A stretch of DNA of 64,000 bases from Rotaria sp. Silwood1 (taxonomy: Eukaryota; Rotifera; Eurotatoria; Philodinida; Philodinidae). The notes beneath the pieces were generated by a model. That model did no database searches and was not told the DNA's origin. It saw nothing but the letters and a program-made list of their open reading frames with translations. The stretch lies in the NCBI GenBank assembly GCA_905250075.1, contig CAJNOP010000206.1, forward strand, positions 241,964 to 305,963, read 5' to 3'. Of the stretch, positions 1 to 13,110 are shown one piece after another. The position numbers and the translations under genes are program-made. Within the stretch, counting starts at the first letter, position 1. Every line of letters begins with the position of its first letter.

Positions 1-260
1 CTCGTTAATACATACTATTGTAAATAGTCTTTTCATGAATATTTAAGAAGGATAATTCAATCTCTAATATTAAAGAGACTACAAAATTCCTTTAACTGTA
101 TTCGACAACTTCTTGATTTCTTATTTAATCATAACTTATTATACCTGAAAAAAACACACATGTAGATATTAATAAAATTTGATAGTAAATTTAATTGATC
201 GTATAAACTTAACGAAACTTTGTTTTAATTTTATTTCGGAAAAAGAAATACACTGAATTT

Positions 261-3200
261 TTAAGCACTGATCGTTTTAAAGATGTTAAAACCGGATAGA
301 GCAGTACTAATTAATAATCCAGGTATTTGTTTATGCCAATGAATTTCTTTTATATCTGTTTGTCCCATATGAATAAACAATAATTGATCTGGTAAATTTT
401 CTAATTGTTTATTATTATTCTTAGTAGTAGTAGTAGCAGTAGCTGTTTGTTCTTTATCTTCTTCATCATCTTTTTCTACAGCTAAATCCCATAATGTTAT
501 TTGATTATCAGCTCCAGCTGCAGCAAATACACTTGAATCTGTATGATGCCATTGAACACTTGTTATTGATGAACGATGATGTTTAAACGAAGCTACAGGT
601 GTTTTTTTCTAGAATTTAATTAAAATAAAAAATTTGATTTTTAATGATAGGTTTTTTGTACATACAGAAAATTGTCTTAGATCCCAAACTTTAATAAAAC
701 CATCATCACCACCAGATATAATGAATGGTTCATGCTTATTCCAACTAATAACATTAACATCAGATGTATGTGCATCAGATTCTGTTAACATACAAGCTTT
801 TGATGGCATAGCACGAATATCCCATATACGAATACTTCGATCAACACTACACGAAGTGAAAACCTTTTGAATAGAAAAAATTTCATTAAAAAATACAAAA
901 AATTAAGTTTTTTTTTTTAAATTATCTTTACACTCTGTTCATTTGGTGACCATTGTATATCTTCAACTGATGATGTATGACCAATATAAGGTCTTTGATC
1001 AACAAGCCATTCTGTTTCACTTGGTTTCCATACATGAATATTTTTTGAACAATCACCTGTTGCTAACATTCCTAATATATTTAAAAAAAAACAATATTAT
1101 TGTTTTTTAAAGTAAATACAATATTTTATTTACCTGGTACCGTTGGTGACCAATCCATTGCAAAACCTAATAATTAAATATTTTTCTTTTTTGTGAAGAA
1201 GAATATGTCTTTTTTTTCTCATTTTTCTTACCTTCATTCATATGTCCATTAAATGTAAATAATGGTTTAGGTGATTCTTGATTACGAACATAAGTTGCCA
1301 TAACAGATGAATCATTAACAGCATGAAGTAATCGACTTAAATCCCATATATGAACTTTGCCTGTATCGGACCATGTTGCTGCTATTTTGCGATCATTAAT
1401 AACTGTTGACTGACAAAAGAATTAATAATTTTCGTTTTTATTTTATTTGAATATTTGTTTATTATTATTTACTTACTCTTATACGATTAATACAACCAAT
1501 ATGTTTTAATGAAACTGATTCGAATTCTGGTTTCGTATCTTCTTCTTCTTCATCATCATCGTCATCTTCATCTGATTCTGTGTCTGATGCATTTTCCTAA
1601 ATAGAAAATTTTCTTAAAAATTTTATTTGAAGATTAATATTGATTTTGAAATTACAAAGGAGTTACGAATAGAATAAATTTCTTCATAATTATCTTAATT
1701 CCCTCGACTGTAGGGAGGGTCATATGAAAAAAAAATAGTTTGTGTGGGTGTGACTTTGTGTCAAGGTCAAAAAAACACAAGGTCAAAAAAACGTCAAAGA
1801 TAAATTTTTTTCTCAAGGTTGACGAAAGTAAATTGGGATCGGAGAATTCGAATCTGAAGTCGGTTTCTCGAAATTTTGAATTGAATTTTTTTGGGTTGAG
1901 GAAGGGGTTTTTTGAGAAAATAATGATATTTTGTAAAGGTTGACGGAAGTAAATCGAGGTTGGAGAATCCGAATCTGAAGTCAGTTTCTCAAAATTTTGA
2001 GTTGATTTTTTTTGTGTTCAGGAGAAAAGGTTTTTTTGAGAAAATAATTTTTTCTCGAGTGTACGAAGGGTTATATAAAATAAAATAAATTTTTGTCTGT
2101 TTTTGTCAGAGTGAAAGGTGAAACGTCATAAAAAGCGTTGGCTAAGTGTTCGATGCTCGTGCTTTTAATATTGAACTTTCAACCAATTCGATTTTTCAGA
2201 CTGAAAATTCAGTCAATCCGACATATGTGATAAGTTCTCCCTTAATCAGCTGTTTCATAACTGGGTGTCCATAGATGAGGCTTGTTTTTAGCTGAGTTTC
2301 TAACTGGTGATGCTTTGTGTAGGACTACTCTAGTCAGTGGAACATTTTGGATCTAGAATTGAAGAAAATATGAGTTCGTTGTTTGTAGTTAAAGCAGTGT
2401 CGTTTTTTTGACAATACTGTCAAGTAGGAAGATATATCCTGATTGAAATTTTCGTCTAATAGTCGAGAAAGAAGGACATGATGGTGAGATATCGAATTTT
2501 TTTATTCCTTGACTGTAGGGAGGGTCATATGAAATAAAATGTGGTTGTATATGGGTATTGTCAAGGTCAAAAAAACACATATCTAATAAAGCTTGACCAA
2601 ATGTTTTCGGTGACGAGGAATCGATTGGCATCATCACTTTTGAAAAATTTTTTATAATTTTTTTTCACTAGATAAGGCGTTCTTAAAAGAAAATAATGAC
2701 TTTTTATAAAGAAGCAAAGCTATGGAGAAAGTGTGTTCTTTTGTATTTTGTTTCGAGGTATTTTTTCAAATATTTCTATTTTGATTGATTCAACGAGGAT
2801 ATGATGTAATTAAAATATTATACGCTGAAAAATATGAAAAGTTTAAGAGAAAGTTTACGTGTTGCGGTCTCGGTCATGGTCCACAATACCGAGATCAGCA
2901 AACCAAAACGGGTTTCCCGCATTTCTATATAGCTTTTGCTCATCCTGTCTAATAGCTTATTGTAGTTGTTTTAATCAAATATTCCCTCGACTGAGGGGCA
3001 AAAGAATATCGAGGTCAAAAAAACAACGCCCAAAAGATCGATCGTCAGTTATTTTCGATATCTGGATCTTGTAAGTAAGATCTGGAAATACAAATAGTTT
3101 TAGACAAAAGTGAAAATTTGAGAGGAAGAAACAACATCGTCGGACTACGGTCTCAGAGGATTAGGGCATGAGTTTAATTCAATCACGACAATCGACTGCG

Positions 3201-4823
3201 AGCTGTTTGCTTCAGTAAATCTTAGAAATTCAGAATGAAAAATAGAAAGGTCCGAGTCTTTTACAAAATGGTCATCACTGACAATCATATAGACAGATTT
3301 TCGTCGGTACATGTGTTGCACAATAATTGTCAAAGCAGAACTCAGAAAACGACAACACATGATAACAAGATTGAATTCTGTCGAGGATTAAGCGAGTCCT
3401 GCCGACGAGCGTTACTTGTATGTAAATCAAATAATTGAAACATCATTGTAAACCTATCAATCAAAATCTAATATTGACTGTTAGATCTTAAAATAATTTT
3501 TTCATATATTCAATAATCGACATCAATAGTATTATCCTACTGTAAACGCGAAGGTGACTCTTAATACATGTTTATACCTGTCTTATCAAAAACTCCAGCC
3601 GTACTTGAATAAATCTACAGCAAGTAAACAACGTATTGTTTATATGTTCAGTACAAAAAAAAACCATCCGTCTTTATGCTAGGTTCTTTGCGAGGCGATA
3701 GCGAAACTGTTTTTCTGCTCTTCATCGATCTCTGTTTCTGATCATGTAGCTTCCAAACATTCTCAAACTTCGACATGCATGATTTCTTGTCTACATTTTA
3801 AGTCATTATTAACTCTCATTGCAAAAAATCATAATCCAATATCTATAGTTCTATATTCGAATTATTAGCTATCACAAAATTATGATTGTCTTGATTCTTA
3901 AAATTGTCTTTGAACATTTTTGATATTTGTAAATGAAAAAAAATATATTTGAGTTTATCTCTTATTGTGATAAGATACTTCGCTTTTACCAGACACCTGT
4001 TTCAAAATAACTTCTTCTTTCATCCGATTTTGAGAAATACACATAGTTTACTACTGATACAATCAGAGATTGGTCATTTCGACGTTCGATTATGTAACAT
4101 TTTGAACAGTTCTTCAGTTATTAGTAAAAAACTTTCGCTTCCATTTTTTCTCATTCTACACGTCAGTGATAGAAAATACCTCGATGCGAACTTTATTTCC
4201 TTTTTCAATGTCATCTTCATCTACATACAATAAAAGATTATGTTAATACATAACAGTCCTCAAGAATTTACAGTAGTCACGAATGCATCTTATTCTTTCA
4301 CTTCAAGATGTAATTAAAATTGTGCAACCTAATTCAATCTCTTATAAGGACAAGCTCATTATGGAAGAGATTTTTCAATAAATCTTACTTTTAAAGTTTT
4401 AGTTAAATTTGACATTTTAACAACCATAACACTATTTCGATCAGATTTTTCTGCTTGTGTTCCACAAACAATAAATATTGTATGTGGATATTGATTTCTA
4501 TCCATACCCAAATTATCAGCTAATATATCAAAACTTAAACATGGATCACCTAGAAAAACAAATTTCATTGATAAATATTTTATTCGATCATTATTATACA
4601 CATACTTGCCTGTTTGTGCTTCATGAAACATTTCATATGCACTTTCTTCTCGAACAAGTTCTTCATCTTCATCTAATGGATCACCTGGTAAATAAACTTC
4701 TTGAGTAGTATGATCATTTTCATTAGCATTTATATCTTCGGATTCCATATCTTCATATTCATTATCTTCTTTGATTTTTTTTTCTAATTTTTTTTTCTTA
4801 TTTTTTCCTCTTGTTTTAACCAT
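261..4823 (-). CDS. GRWD1: Glutamate-rich WD repeat protein 1 (GRWD1/Rrb1-like), 8 exons
   Basis: WD40 histone-binding and ribosome-assembly factor, expected in the nucleus and nucleolus. Exons on the minus strand: 4823-4610, 4549-4389, 1596-1477, 1409-1232, 1166-1134, 1071-932, 863-666, 608-261; they join in frame to 463 aa (human protein about 446). The N-terminus is Lys-rich, followed by an acidic stretch, [19 protein letters not shown] text and PCLSFDIL. Exon 3 carries a second D/E-rich run; then WD repeats with [18 protein letters not shown] and [16 protein letters not shown], and a C-terminus [17 protein letters not shown] that matches the GRWD1 end closely. Intron 1 is GC-AG (GCAAGT donor): only this choice gives the conserved TG-DPCLSFD junction without a stop. 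Exon 5 is a 33-nt microexon. Intron 2 is 2,792 nt and full of repeats, unlike the other ~50-150 nt introns. Identity is secure; individual splice sites are inferred. Confidence 0.93.
1696..3040. repeat. Dispersed motif repeated three times in GRWD1 intron 2
   Basis: A block starting ATTCCYTYGACTG with a G-rich continuation occurs at about 1696, 2503 and 2981. The first two share GTAGGGAGGGTCATATGAAA, and all three are followed within about 20-75 bp by AAGGTCAAAAAAACA or AGGTCAAAAAAACAAC. The remaining intron (to 4388) has no recognisable exon. The spacing is irregular, so this is probably old mobile-element debris. Confidence 0.5.
1815..2053. repeat. 121-bp tandem duplication in GRWD1 intron 2
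   Basis: Two diverged copies start with AAGGTTGACG at 1815 and 1936 (period 121). Both contain GGAGAATYCGAATCTGAAGTC, a TTTCTC block and end with a T-run followed by TTTTTTGAGAAAATAAT. They lie within the unusually long GRWD1 intron. Confidence 0.75.
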
Positions 4824-5035
4824 GTTTTCTTTTACGATCTTAAAAGAAATACTATGTCAATTACAATATGGAATAATATGTCATTTAAAAAAAAATGTAA
4901 ACAAAACAACACCAATGAGTATTTATCAATATTGAGAATAGAATGCAAGAATGAATATAATAAACGAGATGAGAAAAAAAATTGCTTAAAAAAAGAAAAA
5001 GGTTCGTTTTGATTTTGTTTTTTTGTAAATGCATA

Positions 5036-7218
<2,183 letters not shown>

Positions 7219-8469
7219 ATTTTATTTCTTTATCTAAAAAAAAAAGTGATTTTAGTCTACAGTAAAACAAATATTTTACAAATTAATCATTGCTACAATT
7301 AAATTCGCAAAAAAATCAGATACGGTAATGAGCATGATTTCGTATTAATCATTTGTTCATTCGTCATAGTTGAGAATACAATAGGAATTCTAGAATCAAA
7401 TCCTTCATGAAATGTTTATTACTAACAAATATTTCTATTAAATTCAATTGAAAAAAAATTTTATTCAATTTTTACATACTAGTCGGAAGATTTTTAGAAA
7501 AAAAATAGAAATAGATGTCGCACTATTATCGTTCCTATGATACAGTTCCATTGCAATACACAAATAAATAAAAAAAAAGCATTACTAATATTGCGTAATA
7601 GAATATACCATAAAGTAAAAATAGCCAAAGATTCTAGTTTAATGTCCTAAAACCAATACATGGTAGTTGATGTATAAATGAATTTTCAATAATATATATG
7701 ACAACTTTCAAAATCTACAATTCTCTCGAATTATTCAAGTATTTTATAGTTGGAAAATTAAACAACTTGTCGACATGATGATGTGTTTGCTATTGCACTA
7801 TTAATAACTTTCAAAAGAAATTTTATCCATTCCGATGTATACTATTTTGTATATCTTAATGAACCAGCACTGGTAGCTGCAGGAAAAATATTAATGAAAA
7901 TTGATGATTGATAAGATTCTTTAGGGTAGGTGTATTCTCGTCACCAACAGTTATCCATACCTTCTTTGTTGGTCAATATCAATGAGACAATATGAAATGA
8001 TAAAATCAATTCGTACTTTCAAGTGTCGAAACGAAATGCGTTACGATTTTTGAAAGTTCGCAGCATAGTTGAATATATACTAAATATTCCTTCTACGATT
8101 GCATCTTTGTTTCTTGTCAAGGCAAGTACTTAGCATTTCCAGAAGAATATTATACATATTGAAGATTACTCAGGTGATGAAGAGCTGAGAGTTATAATGC
8201 ATATAGTGGTGTGCAACTCTTCTTTTCATCCATCCTCGCAAGTACACTCAAAGATTGACCTTCTAATAACAAATAATTTTTTCGTCAACTAATAAAAGCA
8301 ATAAAACATGATGCTGATAATTTCACAAACGTCAGTTATAATATCCCTATACTATACGATAAATAGTTAAATAATACACGTGGAAAATCATTAGTAATTT
8401 GATAATAATGTATATGGATATGAATCAATATGACATTGAGCACTTCTGTCATTTGAAAAATAATGTCAT
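7219..8469. other. Intergenic, no gene recognised
   Basis: AT-rich sequence with no sustained open frame. The part after about 8140 may belong to the decayed TPR gene that follows (a frame reading IEDYSGDEELRVIMHI is open there), but no family could be assigned to it. Confidence 0.5.
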
Positions 8470-9343
8470 ATTGTCACTCTGTTGGCTAATCAAGGCGAAC
8501 ATGATGAAGCTTTAGATTACTTTTTACGTTCGCTGAAAAACAACTAAAAAAAAGATTATAATTTTGCATTTGATTCTCTCGAAAAATCTTTGATGATATC
8601 AATGATGTTAGCCTAATTAGTACTCTTACATATATCAACTTAGTTTTGATTAATCAACAAAAAATATAATGATGAGTTGATTTATTCTATGCATGTACTT
8701 AATATTGTACATAAATATTTAACAGATTGTTTAACTCTTACTGGTATCATTTATCAAGAAATGAAAAATTATCATAAAGGATTTGAATATTTTGAAGAAG
8801 CTTCAAAAAATGAAGAGAAAAATCCTTCATACCCTAATCTTATTCAGTTAGCTCGCAATTATGATAATATGGATATCTGTTTGTCTTATCAGAATGATCA
8901 TAGTACTGGATTAAAGTATCGAATGAAAGCTGTTAAAACAATCGATGCAGTTTCTCCTTGTGTTCAATATGCTAATTGAATACATACTATTGCGAATGTT
9001 CTTTGTCAAAAAGAATTATTAGCTGAAAGCTTAATGCGACTAGGTGATGTTGACATCGAAAAAGAAAAACTTCACAACGGACAAAGTAATAAACAATAAA
9101 AACTTGAAACTTGATTTTACTATGAAAAAGCATTTGATTATTTATCAAAAATAGAATCATTTTAATTGTGTTTATATCTTAAACTGTATTAGTGCCATTT
9201 ATGGCAATATTCGTAACCATTGCGTTGCTTTTAAACATTACAGACAAGTATTGGAAATATCCAAGAAATATTCTCTATCCAATGATTCTGTCAAAAAGAC
9301 AATTGAACAAAATATTGCTCGAGTTAAACGTTGTATGAAATAA
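8470..9343 (+). pseudogene. Decayed tetratricopeptide-repeat gene
   Basis: TPR-like helices can be read in several frames broken by stops and shifts: ANQGEHDEALDYFLRSLK near 8490; YQEMKNYHKGFEYFEEASKN then LARNYDNMDICLSY and STGLKYRMKAVK in an open stretch 8677-8979, which ends in a TGA; after it the frame continues IHTIANVLCQKELLAESLMRLG; then a final block NCISAIYGNIRNHCVAFKHY, RQVLEISKKY and IEQNIARVKRCMK ending at TAA 9341-9343. The pattern resembles kinesin-light-chain-like TPR proteins, which are numerous in bdelloids. At least three in-frame stops and a frame change argue against function. A terminal helix with its own stop suggests that the 3' end is the original one. Confidence 0.7.
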
Positions 9344-10411
9344 TAAATTGTGAACTTACATACAATACTGGCGAAAAGTATTCCTTCTTGATTCTCAGCA
9401 CAAATCACGCTGAAGATCTGAAAATTTGTGAACACAAACCAAGGCACTTCTTACGACAAGAAAAGTGTGTAGATTTGAAAGGGAGCTCACAGCCTCACCT
9501 GAGAGCTATCAAGCCTCAAAGTTTGACTTCTCGAATGTTCTTCTTCAATATAAAAATATAATCGAAAAATATGTTATAGTCGATTCGATCAAGTTGTAAA
9601 CGCTGAAGACAAATGTAGTCATCAACGAAAGAAACAAGTGTGATTCAGCTGTGAATAATGTGTAAGTTTTGATAAGACTCAGATAAAATAGAGGCCGTAA
9701 TAGTTGGCATATAAATTTCAATAGGGGTCCCATTTGCAAGTAAAAGCTTTTAAGTATTGAAATGAATAAACTTTTATTACGAATAATTTGCTCTTCGAAT
9801 AAAATCAAATATATTGATTTTAACAAAGTTCTCGCTTTATCAGGTTGATATCGTCATCAACTCAATGGGATTTTTCATTGCAATATAATTATATTTGTTC
9901 TAAGCATTTAGTTTTTATGATTGTGTCCATAGCAGGTAAGTAACATATGTGAGTAATTGTAAAAACAGCAAAAGCACACAACGTTGATAAAGAAAAAGCA
10001 AAAAATCGTTATCAGTTAGACACGTGAAAAGCCAACAAGCATGTTTTACAGTTCGAGACCTGTAGAGTCGCGTTTTCTTTTCACTTTGATTCCCACTTGG
10101 ACTCCAATAAATTTTATTATTGACTTCGACATCAGTGAAGAGTGTGGGTATGGCTCAAGGAGAGACCATCAGTCACACCCGCATTCTATACGTATAGATA
10201 GATCTTATTTTTATCGTAAGAGATTGGAAACATGAATATAATCGATAAGAACCCGAATAGTATCAATAGTTTCCTATTCTATCGTTGTTTATCGTTTATT
10301 TTCCTAGAAAAAATAACTGAAATCGGTTGGAAACAAGCGGATGAGAACATCAACTGACAATATACTATTTTTCTAGACTGAGATCAAAAGCAAATAAAAT
10401 TTGAGTTTAAC
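9344..10411. other. Intergenic with a weak GT/CA hairpin
   Basis: No gene seen. At 10136-10186 a GTGTGGGTATGG arm is followed by CACACCCGCATTC, a weak member of the GT/CA hairpin family found elsewhere in the window. A TTTTTCTAG acceptor at about 10368-10376 probably marks the 5' leader boundary of the kinase gene that follows. Confidence 0.45.
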
Positions 10412-12431
10412 ATGGCTAATTTGTACAACAACAATAAAGAAATTGATGGTCTCTCGTATGACAACACACATAATATTTCCTGTGATGGATGTCAATCTTC
10501 ACAAATCTATAGCGATCGATACAAATGTCTGCAATGTAATGACTATAATCTGTGTGGTAATTGTTTTGAAGAACGGCGTCAAACAAAAAGGCATTCGAGT
10601 GGTCATGCCATGGTTCATTTTAAACTGCCTAATGAGTTATTTGGGAAATCAATATCTCATGTAAGTCAAATCACATTAAAGAAAATCAACGAATTATTTA
10701 TTGGCAAACAACATAGAATTGTATGCGATAGTTGCAAACAATCAATTATTGGTGTTCGATTCAAATGTGATACTTGTTACAATTATAATCTTTGTTCCAA
10801 ATGTATGGAACAACGCAAAACTAGTAGAAATCATCAAAACACTCATCCATTAGTTGTTGCAAGCGATCAAAATCTAATTAAGATCGATATTTCTGATATT
10901 CGCAAGGGTGATTTACTTGGTCAAGGGGCTTTTGGTGTGTTGAGTTTTTTTTTTGAAGTGTTTTTGTTTTTAATTCATCTCATTCTTTGATATATTCGCA
11001 TATATCTATACATAGGTCAAGTGTACAAAGCGACGTGGCTATCAAAAAAGCGTCTTGTAGCTTGCAAGGTAATTGTAGTAACATCACAGCGAAGCCATTT
11101 AGAGGACAGTTTCCGAAAAGAGTTAGCTGCTTATGCAGAATTATCTGGTGCTTATATTCTCAAAACCTTGGGCTTTGGTGAACATATGATCGGCAATGGA
11201 ATTAAAGAATGCTATTTGATAACAGAGTTTATGCATCGTGGAAGTCTTGCCAATGTAATCTGTGATCGAAGTGAAAAGATTTCGCTTCGACGCAAACTTT
11301 CCATGGCATGTCATATCGCCAGTGGTATGCAAAAATTACATGCTCATTGTCTGATTCATCGAGATATTCGTCCCGATAATATTTTGGTTTCAAACAATTA
11401 TACAGCTAAAATCGGTGATATGGGTATTGCGCATGTATTCAATCCCGATGAAAAGCACACATTGATGGGTTGTCTGCCTTTTATGCCACCTGAATTTCAT
11501 CGGTAAAACTAGAAAGAATTTTAGTAATCAATTCCCTATCTTACCGTTGCACTTTTTATCTAGTGGAAACGGTCAGTATGATCAATCTCTCGATGTATTC
11601 ACTTATGGATTGACACTTAACGAATTATTTTCTGAAAAAGCACATCAATTTAATAAAGTAACCAAACATATCAAACTGATAGAAAAGAGTCCAATCTTTG
11701 CCGATCTAATTATTCAATGCATTAGTGATGAACCAGGTCGACGACCAACAGCGGCCGAACTTCAAGATATACTCTATAGCTTTCGACGAGCATCTGACAA
11801 TTATATCCAAGAGAAACATTTGAACTATGCAAGCCAAACATTAATGGCTAAAAATAACATTCTTGTGAAGTTCTACAATGAATATCAAAAACAGAAACGT
11901 CCCGTAGAGCCCAAGCCAGCTTATATACCACCACCAAGACCGCCTATGGATTCTGATTTAATGCGTCAACATTTTAATGATATGATCAAACAGTTTGATC
12001 ACGTTCGTCGACTAGATTTTCATCGAGAAAAAGATCGGAGACGTTCTCCGCATTTCATCAACTGGATGAAATATTTCGATGATGAAAGCATCGATGACAT
12101 AAGTCCTAAATTTGAAGCCGATGTCATGAAAATCGATCGACGACCACCATCATCATCTGTATCATCATCATCAAACTTTCTTAAACTTCACGATGAAAGT
12201 CATCAACAATTTCTCAACATTGTAAAACATAAACGCTCACGCACTCCGGCTCCTTTGTCTCCGATTTTTGGTGATCTACAGCATCGTCACAATTTTTCTC
12301 CTTTTGTAGATCCATTTCCACCAATTGACATGAACAATGATATTGAGCAACGTTTTCGACAATTTCATTTTGATGATAATTTCGATCGACATGCTGCACG
12401 ATTTCGTCGTAAGATGCAACTGTTCAAATAG
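10412..12431 (+). CDS. Tandem ZZ zinc-finger protein kinase, 3 exons
   Basis: Exons 10412-10934, 11016-11502 and 11564-12431 join in frame to 625 aa. Residues ~24-66 and ~104-148 are two ZZ-type zinc fingers (CDGC...RYKCLQCNDYNLCGNC; CDSCKQSIIGVRFKCDTCYNYNLCSKC), each followed by an H-x(n)-H end. A protein kinase domain starts at ~168 with GQGAFGQVY, VACK (Lys191), HRDIRPDN (Asp290), a variant DMG instead of DFG (308-310) and MPPEFH as the APE segment. GNGQYDQSLDVFTYG is subdomain IX, and GRRPTAAEL closes the fold. About 200 further residues are Pro-, Ser- and Arg-rich, with an SS-run and RTPAPLSP. The catalytic residues look intact; the kinase resembles the TKL group but was not classified. 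ZZ fingers bind peptides such as histone tails or N-degrons in other proteins; the ligand here is unknown. A CTAG acceptor precedes the ATG by ~35 nt. Confidence 0.85.
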
Positions 12432-12842
12432 ATTCTCACATTATCTCATACATGTGATCGAAGACGATTGCTAGATCAACGAATATAAACACTTAATGGC
12501 GATTGTCATTTTGATATTGCGGTACAGGCTATGTTTATTTTATATTTTCATTGCATGAAATTACAATTATATATATATATTCTCTTACCCATAATAAATC
12601 CTATCCCAAGCTTTTTTTCTTGGGAAAAAATGATTGTTCATTAGTAAGTCGTTGTATAAATGAACATAACTGAAATACAGATCATCAATATGAAGTTCAT
12701 TCTAAATTCAGAGATCATTTCTGACAAGCTGTTCACTACTCTTTTCTATTCTCATCAACTTCATACATTAATTCTGAAACAAAATTTATCGAACTTAATA
12801 AAGATTATGAAGTAGATATGTTCGTTTCTCTAATTAACTTCA

Positions 12843-13110
12843 TTGACAATAGAAAAAATAGATGTTATAATTGATGAACTTGAGTCATTTCTTTTGTTAA
12901 TACCATCTTTTAATTATTTAAAATTAATTGGTGAAAAATATGTATTAGATGGCAAACGAGGTGGACAATTATCCAAAAAAAATTCTCATTTTTACGTGTT
13001 TGAATTAACAATTGGACGATTTCGAAGTCTATTTTGAATTGAATATAAAAAATGGTTTGAAGTCTGCCGATAGCCTTCTAATCAATCATATAGAATTCAA
13101 ATTTATTCAA
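12843..13110 (+). pseudogene. Remnant of an F-box/LRR-like gene
   Basis: The open stretch to 13037 reads IDELESFLLLIPSFNYLKLIG and DGKRGGQL, then past a TGA the same frame continues IEYKKWFEVC. This matches, in order, the C-terminal half of the intact F-box gene at 23712-24929 (DFESLLSSIPSLRYLKLISK, FWIHIKRWFVTC). No F-box or start is left. It is a fragment of the same expanded family, not a functional gene. Confidence 0.65.

Noticed and set aside
1-30. CTCGTTAATACAT at the window start resembling the left end of the inverted repeat at 42781
   Set aside because: Only a 13-bp match in AT-rich DNA, with no second arm visible.
12600-12630. CCCAAG-loop-CTTGGG hairpin followed by A-run, terminator-like
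   Set aside because: Intrinsic terminators are a bacterial feature; in this eukaryotic context a short hairpin is not evidence of function.
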